The translations under genes and the position numbers were made by a program. A DNA stretch of 64,000 nucleotides from Prevotella sp. HUN102 (GTDB lineage: Bacteria; Bacteroidota; Bacteroidia; Bacteroidales; Bacteroidaceae). Within the stretch, counting starts at the first letter, position 1. Every line of letters begins with the position of its first letter. Where the stretch lies: contig NZ_JIAF01000004.1 in the NCBI RefSeq assembly GCF_000688375.1, positions 1,736,001 through 1,800,000 of the forward strand, read 5' to 3'. This document shows positions 26,136 to 36,183 of the stretch, piece after piece. The notes beneath the pieces are model-generated. The model was not told the origin of the DNA and ran no database searches. It was given only the letters and a program-made list of their open reading frames with translations.

Positions 26136-27917
26136 TTATTCCAATTCGGCTAATTCTAACCATCTCATCTCTTTTTCGTCGAGTTCATCTTTTAATTTTG
26201 GAAGGATTTTGCTTTTTTCAGTAAGTTCCTCTACATTCAGACTGCCCGAACAGAGTTGATCTTCCATTGTCCTGATGGTTTGTTCTAATTCTTTTATCTC
26301 CTTACTGAGCTGTTCGTATTCACGTTTTTCCTTATAGCTCATCTTCTTTCGCGTATCGTTGCGATAGTCTTTTGATGAACCAGAGCCTTTTACCACCGTT
26401 TTTTGTTTTGCAGTTTCTTCTTCACTCTTGAGTGATTGGAAATCACGGAATTGCGTATAGTTGCCCGGAAAGTCCTTTAGTTCGCCTTCTCCTTTGAAAA
26501 CGAGAAGATGGTCTACCACCTTGTCCATAAAATAACGGTCGTGGGAAACGACTATTACGCAGCCCGGGAAGTCCTGAAGATATTCTTCCAAAACCTGTAA
26601 TGTTTGAATGTCAAGGTCGTTTGTAGGTTCGTCGAGAATGAGAAAGTTTGGATTCTTCATCAATACCGTGCAGAGATAAAGTTTTCTTCTTTCTCCTCCT
26701 GACAGTTTTGCCACATAGTTGTGTTGCTGTTCTGGTGGAAAAAGGAAATGATTCAGGAATTGAGAAGCTGTCATGTACCTTCCTCCTCCCAAATCTATAT
26801 AATCAGCTATGTCGGTAATGATGTCTATTACCTTTTGGTCTTCACGGAATTTCAATCCGTCCTGAGAGAAATAACCAAACTTTACGGTCTCGCCGATGTC
26901 AAATCTTCCACTGTCTGGAGCAACAAGGCCGAGCAGCATCTTTATAAACGTAGATTTCCCCGTACCATTATTTCCCACAATACCCATTTTCTCGAAACGG
27001 GCAAAGTTGTAATAGAAATCTTTCAGAATGACTTTCTCGTCAAAAGCCTTCGAAACATATTGAGACTCAAATATCTTGCTGCCTATATATACATTTGAAG
27101 ATTTCAAACGAATCTGTCGTTCTTCTATCTTCTGCTTCGCTTTCGCTTCCAAGTCATAGAATGCTTTTTCCCTGTAACGAGCCTTGTGTCCACGAGCCTG
27201 TGGCTGCCGTCTCATCCATTCCAACTCGGTTCGGTAGAGATTGTTTGCACGTGCAATTTCAGCACGAGCATTGGCTATGCGCTCCTGACGCTTCTCAAGA
27301 TAATAGGAGTAATTGCCTCGGTAAGTATAGATGGTTTTGTCGTCGAGTTCCAAAATGAGATTACAAACATTATCGAGAAAATAACGATCGTGCGTAACCA
27401 TCAGTAAAGTCTTGGTTCCTCGCGAAAGATATCCTTCCAACCATTCTATCATATCAAGGTCAAGATGATTGGTAGGTTCGTCAAGAATCAATAAGTCGGG
27501 TTCAAGAATCAATACATTCGCCAATGCAACGCGCTTTTGCTGACCACCACTCAACTGACTCATCAATTGTTCCAAATTGGTAATCTTCAGCATTGTGAGA
27601 ATCTGCTTTGCCTTCAACATCTTTTCAGCATCGCCTTCGTGATTGAAACAGGCATCGAGCACGGTGTCTGTCGGTTCAAAATAGGGATTCTGTTCCAGAC
27701 AGGCCACGCGAAGATCGTTCTTATAGATTATAGCCCCCGATTCGTAGCCCTCTTTTCCGGTGAGGATAGACAGGAGTGTACTCTTTCCCGTACCGTTCTG
27801 AGCTATAAGCCCAACGTGCTGACCTTCAGCAATGGAGAAAGATATATTATTGAAAAGTACCTGTGAGCCAAAGCGTTTGGTCAATTTCTGTACGTCAAGA
27901 TATGGAATCACCGCCAT
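26136..27917 (-). CDS. ABC-F family ATPase, Uup-like
   Basis: 593 residues, cytoplasmic, no membrane segments. Two ABC cassettes: Walker A AQNGTGKST (about 40), LSGGQQKRVALA and DEPTNHLDLD; then an Arg/Glu-rich linker (about 215-265, the P-site tRNA interaction motif, with RRQPQARGHKARYREK); then VGNNGTGKST (about 317), LSGGERRKLYL and DEPTNDLDIQ. A C-terminal coiled coil (about 530-590) is typical of Uup and its relatives. ABC-F proteins act on the ribosome E site; a role in housekeeping rather than antibiotic resistance is suggested by the position between rho and engB. engB ends 24 bases upstream, so they may be one operon. Confidence 0.9.
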   Translation of the reverse strand: MAVIPYLDVQKLTKRFGSQVLFNNISFSIAEGQHVGLIAQNGTGKSTLLSILTGKEGYESGAIIYKNDLRVACLEQNPYFEPTDTVLDACFNHEGDAEKMLKAKQILTMLKITNLEQLMSQLSGGQQKRVALANVLILEPDLLILDEPTNHLDLDMIEWLEGYLSRGTKTLLMVTHDRYFLDNVCNLILELDDKTIYTYRGNYSYYLEKRQERIANARAEIARANNLYRTELEWMRRQPQARGHKARYREKAFYDLEAKAKQKIEERQIRLKSSNVYIGSKIFESQYVSKAFDEKVILKDFYYNFARFEKMGIVGNNGTGKSTFIKMLLGLVAPDSGRFDIGETVKFGYFSQDGLKFREDQKVIDIITDIADYIDLGGGRYMTASQFLNHFLFPPEQQHNYVAKLSGGERRKLYLCTVLMKNPNFLILDEPTNDLDIQTLQVLEEYLQDFPGCVIVVSHDRYFMDKVVDHLLVFKGEGELKDFPGNYTQFRDFQSLKSEEETAKQKTVVKGSGSSKDYRNDTRKKMSYKEKREYEQLSKEIKELEQTIRTMEDQLCSGSLNVEELTEKSKILPKLKDELDEKEMRWLELAELE

Positions 27918-27941
27918 TGAATATCAGTTCGTTTAAAGTGA

Positions 27942-28580
27942 TTATTCAGATACTACCTCTGTAATCTCTTCCTTGGAGTCTTCGTAGAGAGAGGCATTGA
28001 TTTCATCAATATAGTCCAATACTTCATCACGCCCTAATTTTGTCTCTGCTGATGTGAGGAAATAGGGTGGGAGCATTTCCCATCTGTCTTTCAAGGCGTT
28101 CATCCATTGCAAGGCATTGGTCTTTGCACGGCCAGCAGTCAGCTTATCGGCTTTGGTGAAGATGATGGAGAAGGGCACATTGCTTTCGCCCAACCAATCA
28201 ATAAACTCCCTGTCAATTTTCTGCTGCTCGTGTCTTATATCAATCAGGACAAAAAGATTTATCAGTTGCTTTCGTTGGAGAATATATTGTGTAATCATCT
28301 GTTCCAACTTATTGCGCATCGTCTTTGAATTTTTGGCATAGCCATATCCCGGAAGGTCTACCAGATACCATTCATTATTGATAATGAAATGATTGATGAG
28401 CAAGGTCTTTCCGGGTTTTGAAGAAGTCTTTGCCAGTCCCTTGTGATTGCAAAGCATATTGATGAGACTGGACTTCCCCACGTTGGAACGTCCGATAAAC
28501 GCATATTCTGGTTTGGTATCGTTGGGGCATTTCGACACAGTAGGTGCAGAAATGGTAAATTCTGACTTTTTGATAATCAT
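27942..28580 (-). CDS. engB: Ribosome biogenesis GTP-binding protein EngB/YihA
   Basis: GTPase required for 50S assembly. 212 residues from [14 protein letters not shown], the family-typical N terminus; a Met at 28661 upstream would lie at the promoter and add 27 unrelated residues. G motifs: [12 protein letters not shown] (G1), DLPGYGYAK (G3), TKADKL (G4), TSAETKLG (G5). Followed 24 bases later by the ABC-F gene. Confidence 0.96.
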   Translation of the reverse strand: MIIKKSEFTISAPTVSKCPNDTKPEYAFIGRSNVGKSSLINMLCNHKGLAKTSSKPGKTLLINHFIINNEWYLVDLPGYGYAKNSKTMRNKLEQMITQYILQRKQLINLFVLIDIRHEQQKIDREFIDWLGESNVPFSIIFTKADKLTAGRAKTNALQWMNALKDRWEMLPPYFLTSAETKLGRDEVLDYIDEINASLYEDSKEEITEVVSE

Positions 28581-28658
28581 AATAATGAATGGTAATGTTT
28601 GTGTATGGATAGAGCCTGTCAGACATAATGAATAGTTAACACATTGTCTATCCTCGTG

Positions 28659-28666
28659 CAAAGATA
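28659..28666 (-). promoter_or_regulatory. -7 box TATCTTTG of engB
   Basis: TAnnTTTG on the minus strand; excludes the upstream Met of engB at 28661. Confidence 0.7.
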
Positions 28667-28709
28667 CTAAAAAGTTGGTAGTTACCTATGCGACTTAATA
28701 GTTTTTTTG

Positions 28710-28717
28710 TAATTTTG
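28710..28717 (+). promoter_or_regulatory. -7 box TAATTTTG of the oxidoreductase operon
   Basis: TAnnTTTG on the plus strand 15 bases before the ATG at 28733; back-to-back with the engB promoter. Confidence 0.7.
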
Positions 28718-28732
28718 CAGAAAAGATGAGCA

Positions 28733-29716
28733 ATGAAAGAAATTAATTGGGGCTTTATCGGATGTGGGGAAGTAACGGACCTGAAATCAGGTCCGGCATT
28801 CAATCTTGTGCAAGGTTCGCATGTTGAGGCTGTCTTCAGCCGAAGCGGGGAGAAAGCAAAATCGTATGCTTCCCGCCATAATATAAAGAGGTGGTACACG
28901 GATGCGCAACTTTTGATAGACAATCCCAAAGTCAATGCCGTTTATATCGCAACTCCCCCTTCCGTTCACGCCACATACGCGATAATGGCATTGCGTGCAG
29001 GCAAGCCCTGCTATATAGAGAAGCCGTTGGCAGCCTCTTACGAGGATTGTGTGCGCATCAACCGTGTGGCGGAAGAAACGGGAGTGCCCTGTTTCGTGGC
29101 TTATTACCGACGCTATCTGCCTTATTTTGAGAAAGTAAAGGAAATTGTGGAGAGTGGCAAGATTGGCAAAATCCTTACAGTTCAGGTAAGATTTGCCGTG
29201 CCTCCTCGCGACCTTGACTATAAACAGAACGAACAGTTGCCTTGGAGACTTCAGTCTCATATCTCCGGTGGAGGCTACTTCTATGATTTGGCTCCACATC
29301 AATTAGACTTGCTTCAGAATTTCTTTGGCGTTATCGTAAAGGCACACGGTTATACCGCAAACAGGGCAGGGCTATACAATGTAGAAGATACCGTAAATGC
29401 TATATTTACGTTTGAAAATGGTCTGAACGGAAGTGGAGCGTGGTGTTTTGCCTCTCACGAAAGTGGGCGCGAAGACCGTATTGAAATTTTCGGAAAAGAG
29501 GGACGCGTGGCATTCTCTGTTTACAACTATGCTCCCATACATCTTTATACTAGTGCAGGGAGACAAGACATCGTGGTTCCTAATCCTGATCACGTGCAGT
29601 TGCCTATAATAAAGTCAGTGATTGAAGACTTGCAGGGATTTGGCAAGTGTGAATGTACGAGTATCAGTGCCACGCCCACCAACTGGGTGATGGACCGTAT
29701 TCTTGGCAAGATTTAA
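28733..29716 (+). CDS. Gfo/Idh/MocA family oxidoreductase
   Basis: 327 residues, cytoplasmic NAD(P)-dependent sugar or sugar-derivative oxidoreductase. Rossmann domain WGFIGCGEVTD (about 4-14), the EKP motif IEKPLAAS (about 97) typical of the family, and a C-terminal alpha/beta substrate domain with HISGGGYFYDLAPHQLDLL containing the conserved G-G-x(3)-D-x(3)-H active-site pattern. Substrate not predictable. First gene of a three-gene operon: the stop TAA is immediately followed by the ATG of the DUF4421 gene. Confidence 0.9.
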   Translation: MKEINWGFIGCGEVTDLKSGPAFNLVQGSHVEAVFSRSGEKAKSYASRHNIKRWYTDAQLLIDNPKVNAVYIATPPSVHATYAIMALRAGKPCYIEKPLAASYEDCVRINRVAEETGVPCFVAYYRRYLPYFEKVKEIVESGKIGKILTVQVRFAVPPRDLDYKQNEQLPWRLQSHISGGGYFYDLAPHQLDLLQNFFGVIVKAHGYTANRAGLYNVEDTVNAIFTFENGLNGSGAWCFASHESGREDRIEIFGKEGRVAFSVYNYAPIHLYTSAGRQDIVVPNPDHVQLPIIKSVIEDLQGFGKCECTSISATPTNWVMDRILGKI

Positions 29717-30907
29717 ATGGACAGATTGGATTTTTCCAGATACATATTTCAAAGGCTGTTTGCAGGTATTTTCTTTTTTATGCTTGCGAACCAGCTTGTC
29801 TTTTCCAAAACTTCATTTGTAGGACTTGTCCCTGACAGTGTGAAATGGATGCGCGTGGACACCACAAAGAACTGGTATCACAGGAAATTGCGCAATGCGG
29901 AAAAGGTGGTTCATAGATTCAATGAGATTGACACGAGCTACATTGAACCACAGCATTACAACTTTACCGTAATGCTTCAGAACACCAATACCTACGAGGT
30001 GTATAGGCTCAACAGTAAGAGTGGACAGAGCATTACCTTTGCTCCTGAAGCCAATATAAGAATCGGACCTTACTTTGGTTGGAGATGGATATTCCTTGGA
30101 TACACGCTCGACATTAAACACTTGGATTTGACACACAGCGACCGTCAGCGTCAGGAATACGACCTGAGCCTTTACAGTTCTATGCTTGGTCTGGATTTGT
30201 ATTACCGAAAGACTGGAAACGACTATAAGATTCGCCAGATGGATCTTGGCAAGGATATTGATACAGACCCCGTCATAGGTGCGGGCTTCGGAGGCTTAAC
30301 GTCTACTATCAAGGGCTTCAACATCTATTATATCTTCAACCATCGTCGTTTCTCTTATCCTGCTGCGTTCAGTCAAAGCACCGTTCAGCGCATTTCAGCC
30401 GGAAGTCCTCTTTTGGGAATAGGCTATACAAAACATACATTGTCTGTGGACTGGGCTTCGCTTGACAAACTTGTGAATGAACGGATTGGCATAAACAGAA
30501 AAAATATCGGCATCGACAGTACGCTGATGTTCGGAACGGTAGAATATACGGATATTTCCCTCAGTGGAGGATATGCCTATAACTGGGTTTTTGCCCGGAA
30601 CTGGTTGCTTGCAGCATCTGTTTCCGTTGGCTTGGCATATAAGCGAAGCAAGGGAGACGTGGAGAATAAAGGCTTTTCATTCCGTGAATTTTCGTTCAAA
30701 AACATCAACATTGACGGCATTGGCAGGTTCGGCCTTGTATGGAACAATACGAAGTGGTATGCAGGATTGAGTTCTGTTCTCCACGCCTACAATTATCGGA
30801 GAAGCCAATTCTCTACCAATAATTTCTTCGGAAATGTGAGCTTGTATGCAGGTTTCAATTTCGGAAGCAAGAACAAGAAGAAAAAGAAAAACAAAAATAA
30901 GGATTGA
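29717..30907 (+). CDS. DUF4421 domain outer-membrane protein
   Basis: 396 residues. Hydrophobic N-terminal segment (YIFQRLFAGIFFFMLANQ) as signal sequence, then a beta-rich body with the strand pattern of an outer-membrane barrel (EANIRIGPYFGWRWIFLGYT, LSGGYAYNWVFARN, WYAGLSSVLHAY), ending with VSLYAGFNFGSKNKKKK plus a Lys/Asn tail. Matches DUF4421. Function unknown. Starts on the base after the oxidoreductase stop and ends 2 bases before the DUF1460 lipoprotein start, so all three are almost certainly co-translated. Confidence 0.82.
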   Translation: MDRLDFSRYIFQRLFAGIFFFMLANQLVFSKTSFVGLVPDSVKWMRVDTTKNWYHRKLRNAEKVVHRFNEIDTSYIEPQHYNFTVMLQNTNTYEVYRLNSKSGQSITFAPEANIRIGPYFGWRWIFLGYTLDIKHLDLTHSDRQRQEYDLSLYSSMLGLDLYYRKTGNDYKIRQMDLGKDIDTDPVIGAGFGGLTSTIKGFNIYYIFNHRRFSYPAAFSQSTVQRISAGSPLLGIGYTKHTLSVDWASLDKLVNERIGINRKNIGIDSTLMFGTVEYTDISLSGGYAYNWVFARNWLLAASVSVGLAYKRSKGDVENKGFSFREFSFKNINIDGIGRFGLVWNNTKWYAGLSSVLHAYNYRRSQFSTNNFFGNVSLYAGFNFGSKNKKKKKNKNKD

Positions 30908-30909
30908 CA

Positions 30910-31884
30910 ATGAATAAGATTTATGCTTTAATTGTCGGAGTAGCATTTCTGACTTCGTGCTCGGTAAAGGCGGGGAAAAACGAAGGAAATGAATTGCAAA
31001 AAGGAGAATCCACTCAGACGGAAATGACGCTTGCTGGAGAAAAGGATAGTGCTGAATACGAAATTCAGGCTTCACAGGAAGACAAGAGAAGAGTAGAGCA
31101 GTTGCTGAAAGAGCTTGTTCCGCTGCGAAACCAACTCTCTTCTGAAGAACTTATATTAAAGGTGGCCCGAAAGTTTATCGGCATTCCCTATGTGGCACAT
31201 ACTCTGGACAAGAATACGAGCGAGAAACTCGTTGTGAATCTTCGGGAAATGGACTGCACCACCTATCTTGAAAATGTTGTGGCACTTTGTCTTTGTGTGA
31301 ACGACAACACAACGGATTTCGACGATTTTGCCACACGGCTGATGCAGATTCGTTACCGTGGTGGAGAGTTGAGCTATGAAAATCGCCTGCACTACTATCA
31401 ATGGTGGGTGAGTGACAATGAGGCTATGGGCTTCGTGAAGGAAATCAATGCTCCCAACCCTCCTTTTACTGGTGTTCAGACATTGAAAATCAACTATATG
31501 AGCACCAATTACGGTTCGTATGATATGCTGAAGAATAATCCTTCCCGAGTGAAACAGCTCAAGGCTATTGAAGACAAAACCAACGGAACCAAAGTCAATT
31601 ATATTCCCAAGGCTCAACTGAAGAATACAAATTTGCTTCGCGAGATTATTCACGATGGCGACCTGATAGCACTCACAACCAACAAGAAGAATCTCGATAC
31701 CACTCATTTGGGTATAGCCGTGTGGCATAAGGACGGACTCTATCTCCTCAATGCCTCAAGTTTGAAGAAGAACGGCAAGAGCGTGGTAGAACCTGACGAA
31801 ACACTCTACACCTATTTGTCTTCCAGAGACTATAATCCCGGCATCCGTGTTGCACGAATCCAGTTGCCGTATATAGGCAAGTAA
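30910..31884 (+). CDS. DUF1460 lipoprotein, amidase-like (NlpC/P60 relative)
   Basis: 324 residues from MNKIYALIVGVAFLTSC (lipobox, Cys17). DUF1460 proteins are cysteine amidases related to NlpC/P60 that act on cell-wall peptides; the likely nucleophile lies in REMDCTTYLENV, and THLGIAVWHKDGLYLLNAS carries the conserved His. A TTG codon at 30904 would overlap the previous stop and is rejected. Third gene of the operon; a strong terminator follows at 31939. Confidence 0.85.
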   Translation: MNKIYALIVGVAFLTSCSVKAGKNEGNELQKGESTQTEMTLAGEKDSAEYEIQASQEDKRRVEQLLKELVPLRNQLSSEELILKVARKFIGIPYVAHTLDKNTSEKLVVNLREMDCTTYLENVVALCLCVNDNTTDFDDFATRLMQIRYRGGELSYENRLHYYQWWVSDNEAMGFVKEINAPNPPFTGVQTLKINYMSTNYGSYDMLKNNPSRVKQLKAIEDKTNGTKVNYIPKAQLKNTNLLREIIHDGDLIALTTNKKNLDTTHLGIAVWHKDGLYLLNASSLKKNGKSVVEPDETLYTYLSSRDYNPGIRVARIQLPYIGK

Positions 31885-31938
31885 GAGTATTTGGGTATAT
31901 ATTTTCAAGATAAAAACCTTGAGATTGATGCTTAAATG

Positions 31939-31974
31939 AAACTCCACCATTGCAAATCTGCGATGGTGGAGTTT
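31939..31974. terminator. Bidirectional terminator between DUF1460 gene and dnaA
   Basis: 12-base perfect arms AAACTCCACCAT/ATGGTGGAGTTT with T-run on the right and A-run on the left; sits between convergent genes. Confidence 0.9.
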
Positions 31975-31989
31975 TCTTATATCAATAAA

Positions 31990-33396
31990 TTAAGATTTTA
32001 ATTTGAATGAATTTTCGATGCTTGAGATTTCGGCGGTAAAACCTTTGTCAATCTGTAATCGTTTCTCTACCTGTGAGCAACTGTGAATAACCGTACTGTG
32101 GTCGCGGTTGCCTACCAGTTTGCCTATTCTGCTTGCCGGCATTTTGGTAAACTTCTGAGCGAGATACATACTTACCTGACGGGCAATTACGATATCCTGC
32201 TTGCGAGACCGTGAATTGACTGCTGTTGCTGACACATTAAAATGTGTGCATACTTTCTCTACGATGTCATCAACCGTCAGAGGCTCATCATCAATCTTCA
32301 CGGCACGCTTTATCACTCGTTCTGCCAGACGCATATCAATGTTGCTGTTATACACAACGCTGTAAGCTAAAAGGGAATTGATGACGCCCTGAAGGTCTCT
32401 GACGCTGCCGTTGGCAGTCTCTGCAATAAACTGAATAACGTCGTCAGGAATTGTCAATCCATCGCGCTTAATCTTCGCTTTGAGAATGTCCACACACAGC
32501 TGTACGTTTGGCTTCTCCAACTCTGCAATCAGACCACAGGCAAAACGAGTGAGCAAACGGTCGTTCATACCCTTGAGCTCAACCGGAGGACGGTCGGATG
32601 CAAGGATAATGCGCTTGTTGTTTCTGAACAAGTGGTTGAAGATGTGGAAGAATGTGTCCTGAGTTTTGGTTGCAGTCATCCACTCCTGAATGTCATCCAC
32701 AATCAGAACGTCGATGGCCTGATAGAAATTGATGAAATCATTCGTGGTGTTATTCAAGACTGAATTGGTGTATTGTACCTGAAACAGGCGTGCCGAGATA
32801 TACAATACTCGTTTCTGTGGATACAGGTGCTTGATATGCAGGCCTATCGCATTGATAAGGTGGGTCTTGCCGCAGCCTGACGGACCGTAGATGAACATCG
32901 GATTGAACTGCGATGTGTTCGGATGCTCGGCTATTGACAATCCGATAGAACGCGGCAGTTTGTTGCTGTCGCCCTCAATATAGTTGTTGAATGACTTGTG
33001 TGGGTCGAGCTGAGTGTCAATATCCTGCGGAGCAACATCTAATGGAGTAGGACTTTGGTTGCCACGCTGCGTAGGACGTTGCGATGCAATCTGCTCAACG
33101 GGTTCTGACTGAATATCTTGGGTAAGGTTGTGAGCCTTATCGGTCAATACACGATAAGTCAGTCTGATTCTGCGCTCAAAGACACGGGTAAGCGTCTTGC
33201 TCATAAGTGAAACATAGTTCTCTTCCAAATACTCATAGACGAATGAGCTTGGAACCTGTACCAACAAAGTACTTGACTCCTCGTCAAAGGACTCAAATAC
33301 TATTGGCTTGAACCACGTTTTAAATTGCTGCTCCGTAACATTCTCTTTTATAAGTAAAAGAGTTTGATTCCAGAGAGCATTGGGCTGAACATTCAT
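31990..33396 (-). CDS. dnaA: Chromosomal replication initiator DnaA
   Basis: 468 residues from MNVQPNALWNQTLLLI; the upstream Met at 33450 would add 18 residues but is still downstream of the predicted start of transcription, so a longer form cannot be excluded. Domain I (1-85), a variable domain II (Gln/Pro-rich), the AAA+ domain with Walker A GPSGCGKTHLINAIG (about 175) and Walker B LIVDDIQ, and domain IV with the DnaA-box binding signature MPASRIGKLVGNRDHSTV. Monocistronic. Confidence 0.97.
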   Translation of the reverse strand: MNVQPNALWNQTLLLIKENVTEQQFKTWFKPIVFESFDEESSTLLVQVPSSFVYEYLEENYVSLMSKTLTRVFERRIRLTYRVLTDKAHNLTQDIQSEPVEQIASQRPTQRGNQSPTPLDVAPQDIDTQLDPHKSFNNYIEGDSNKLPRSIGLSIAEHPNTSQFNPMFIYGPSGCGKTHLINAIGLHIKHLYPQKRVLYISARLFQVQYTNSVLNNTTNDFINFYQAIDVLIVDDIQEWMTATKTQDTFFHIFNHLFRNNKRIILASDRPPVELKGMNDRLLTRFACGLIAELEKPNVQLCVDILKAKIKRDGLTIPDDVIQFIAETANGSVRDLQGVINSLLAYSVVYNSNIDMRLAERVIKRAVKIDDEPLTVDDIVEKVCTHFNVSATAVNSRSRKQDIVIARQVSMYLAQKFTKMPASRIGKLVGNRDHSTVIHSCSQVEKRLQIDKGFTAEISSIENSFKLKS

Positions 33397-33466
33397 ACTT
33401 ACTTTAAAATATATAATATGTCTTTCGACCGTATTATTGACTTTCAACAAATTTTCATTTGCAGTG

Positions 33467-33474
33467 CAAAGATA
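33467..33474 (-). promoter_or_regulatory. -7 box TATCTTTG of dnaA
   Basis: TAnnTTTG on the minus strand, 70 bases before the preferred dnaA start. Confidence 0.65.
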
Positions 33475-33982
33475 CTAAAAAAGCACCAATGAGAAAAATA
33501 CTCCGGAAGATAGATTTTTTTTATTGAAACTTCTAACTATACTATTTCTACACACTTTAGATGGATTTGTGAAAAATAGTGGATGCTGAAGTGTTGTGTA
33601 TATCCAACCTGCTATTTTTCAGATTGTTACAAACCTATTTCAACTGTTTCACGTATAAGTCTGAAAGTGATTTTAAGTGAGTGAAAGCAGTTGATATTCA
33701 ATCACGTTGCAATTATCATTTAAAGTGTGAAACGCTGATTTTACTATTTAGACTTATTTTAAATAGAAAGTGTCTTTGCTTGTCAGTCATTATGTAAAAG
33801 AAAGATAGGGGAGTTGTATTATATAAGATGATGTGTTTTAAATTAAACGTACACATTTCACGTCTTTTCTTTCGAGACTCCTGTTTCTTCCACCAGCCAG
33901 TCAGTCTGTTATGTTCCTTGCTTCAAAATGTCGGATGGCTTGAAAGACGGACATAAATACTATCATCCAAACGCAGTTGTAA

Positions 33983-34094
33983 GTATTTGAAAATCAATGG
34001 TTAAATATCTTGCTTCCAAACGTGCGAAGATTGCATTCCATTCTTCGCACGTTTACATTGCGTTTTTGCGAAGAACGGAATGCAATCTTCGGTT
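33983..34094 (-). repeat. Dispersed two-hairpin repeat, copy C (inverted)
   Basis: Same unit as copies A and B in reverse: tail TTTGAAAATCAAT on the left, perfect arms AAACGTGCGAAGA (34018-34030) and TCTTCGCACGTTT (34042-34054), then the second stem and CTTCGGTT at the right. Confidence 0.8.
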
Positions 34095-34134
34095 ATTTGA
34101 AAAAAGTATGTAGCACCATTATTTTCTCTCTGTT

Positions 34135-36177
34135 TTAATCCTTGAGTTCCAGTTCCTTTTGCAGTCGGACGATTTCGTCGCGATACTGGGCGGCTTGCAG
34201 GAAATCGAGGTCGGCGGCGGCCTGCTTCATCAGAGCCGTTGTGTTCTGAATGCTCTTCTCAAGCTGCTTTCTCGTCATACGAACAATGATAGGGTCGGCT
34301 GCAAATGCGACGTCATTATTCACAGGTTCGGCATAGACAGATTGGCTGGACTTCGGGGCAATGGCTTGCCCGGTGGTGTTATCGCCCGTCGGGAGCGTGC
34401 CCTTGATGGTTCTGACAATCTGTGTCGGCGTAATGCCGTGCTCAATATTATACTTCATCTGCTTTTCGCGCCTCCGTGCCGTTTCGTCAATGGTCTTCTG
34501 CATACTTTCAGTAATGCTGTCGGCATACATAATAACCTTTCCGTTCACGTTACGCGCAGCGCGTCCGGCAGTTTGCGTAAGACTTCTGTGGCTGCGCAGA
34601 AAACCCTCCTTATCGGCATCGAGTATGGCTACGAGCGAAACTTCGGGCAGGTCGAGTCCTTCACGCAGAAGGTTTACACCCACAAGTACGTCGTAAATCC
34701 CTGCACGGAGGTCGTTGAGAATCTTCACACGGTCGAGACTTGCCACGTCGCTGTGGATGTAGGCAGTTCTAATATCGTGGTTCAAGAGATATTCCGTGAG
34801 TTCCTCTGCCATACGTTTCGTGAGGGTAGTGATGAGCACGCGTTCTTCCTTTTCGGCTCTGACGAGAATCTCTTCCACAAGGTCGTCAATCTGATTTTCC
34901 GAAGGTCGGATTTCAATTTCGGGGTCGAGCAGTCCCGTAGGACGGATTACCTGTTCTACAACCACGCCCTCAGCCTCTTCCAACTCAAAGTTTGCAGGTG
35001 TGGCTGAAACGTAAATGATTTGCCTGATTAGGCTGTGAAATTCCTCAAACTTGAGTGGACGGTTGTCGAAAGCTGCCGGCAGACGGAAACCAAATTCAAC
35101 CAGATTGGTCTTGCGTGCCCTGTCTCCGCCATACATCGCCGAGATTTGTGGTACGCTGACGTGGCTTTCATCTATTATTATAAGGAAGTCTTCGGGGAAG
35201 AAGTCGAGCAGACAATAGGGTCTCTGTCCCGGTTCGCGTCCATCGAAATAGCGGGAATAGTTTTCGATGCCCGAGCAATGCCCAAGCTCTTTTATCATTT
35301 CCATATCATATTCCACTCTTTCCTTAATGCGCTGAGCTTTAATGCTGTCTCCGATTTCGTTAAAGAAATTCACCTGCTTAACTAAATCGTCTTGAATCAT
35401 TCGGATAGCACCTTCCGTCTGTTCCTTGGAAGTAACGAAAAGGTTAGCCGGATAAATCTCGTATTGTTCGAAGGAGGCAAGCCGATGGTAGGAGATAGAG
35501 TCTACTTCCTCGATGGAATCTATTTCATCATCCCACCACGTGATTCTTAGAACATTGTCGCTATATGCCATCGCAATATCAACAGTATCGCCTTTTACAC
35601 GGAAATTTCCACGCTGAAGGTCGATGTCGTTTCGCACATAGAGGGCATTTACAAGCCGTCGGAGGAACTCATTCCGGTCGAGTACCTCGCCTTTCTTGAT
35701 TCGGATCACACTATCCTTCATTGCAACAGGTCCTCCCATACCGTAAATGCACGATACGGATGACACCACAATTACATCTTTTCTGCCGGACAACAGAGAA
35801 GAAACAGCCGAGAGACGGAGTTTGTCTATCTCGTCGTTGATAGCCAAGTCCTTCTCTATATATGTATCGGTGGAAGGCATGTAGGCTTCCGGCTGATAAT
35901 AGTCATAATAAGACACGTAGTACTCAACGGCATTGTTGGGAAAGAATCCTTTCATCTCTTCATAGAGCTGGGCGGCGAGCGTCTTGTTGTGAGAGAGAAT
36001 GAGCGTAGGTTTGTTCACGTTTGCAATGGTGTTGGCCATTGTGAACGTTTTTCCTGAACCGGTTACACCGAGCAGAACCTGACTTTTGTCGCCCCGTTCA
36101 AGTCCCTCGGTCAGTTCCTTTATAGCCTCCGGCTGATCGCCCGTAGGTTTGTATTTTGATGTTAATTGGAAATTCAT
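34135..36177 (-). CDS. uvrB: UvrABC system protein B
   Basis: Damage-verification helicase of nucleotide excision repair. 680 residues from MNFQLTSKYKPTGDQPEAI. Walker A GVTGSGKT, the beta-hairpin YVSYYDYYQPEAY, DEI/DESHV helicase motif, REGLDLPEVSLV (motif V/VI region), and a UVR domain at the C terminus (ALMKQAAADLDFLQAAQYRDEI) for UvrC binding. A Met three codons upstream (36186) lies inside the predicted -7 box. The distance from that box implies a nearly leaderless mRNA, or a promoter not seen here. Confidence 0.97.
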   Translation of the reverse strand: MNFQLTSKYKPTGDQPEAIKELTEGLERGDKSQVLLGVTGSGKTFTMANTIANVNKPTLILSHNKTLAAQLYEEMKGFFPNNAVEYYVSYYDYYQPEAYMPSTDTYIEKDLAINDEIDKLRLSAVSSLLSGRKDVIVVSSVSCIYGMGGPVAMKDSVIRIKKGEVLDRNEFLRRLVNALYVRNDIDLQRGNFRVKGDTVDIAMAYSDNVLRITWWDDEIDSIEEVDSISYHRLASFEQYEIYPANLFVTSKEQTEGAIRMIQDDLVKQVNFFNEIGDSIKAQRIKERVEYDMEMIKELGHCSGIENYSRYFDGREPGQRPYCLLDFFPEDFLIIIDESHVSVPQISAMYGGDRARKTNLVEFGFRLPAAFDNRPLKFEEFHSLIRQIIYVSATPANFELEEAEGVVVEQVIRPTGLLDPEIEIRPSENQIDDLVEEILVRAEKEERVLITTLTKRMAEELTEYLLNHDIRTAYIHSDVASLDRVKILNDLRAGIYDVLVGVNLLREGLDLPEVSLVAILDADKEGFLRSHRSLTQTAGRAARNVNGKVIMYADSITESMQKTIDETARRREKQMKYNIEHGITPTQIVRTIKGTLPTGDNTTGQAIAPKSSQSVYAEPVNNDVAFAADPIIVRMTRKQLEKSIQNTTALMKQAAADLDFLQAAQYRDEIVRLQKELELKD

Positions 36178-36183
36178 ATTTAG

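Larger units (their letters stand above)
33397..34134. other. 738-base gap between dnaA and uvrB, possible origin region
   Basis: AT-rich. Contains the dnaA promoter, TGTG-type words resembling DnaA boxes (TGTGAAAAA at 33569, TGTGTATAT at 33595), an inverted pair TGTTTCAC...GTGTGAAAC between about 33645 and 33735, and dispersed repeat copy C. No gene. A replication origin is possible because it adjoins dnaA, but no clustered perfect boxes are visible. Confidence 0.35.
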
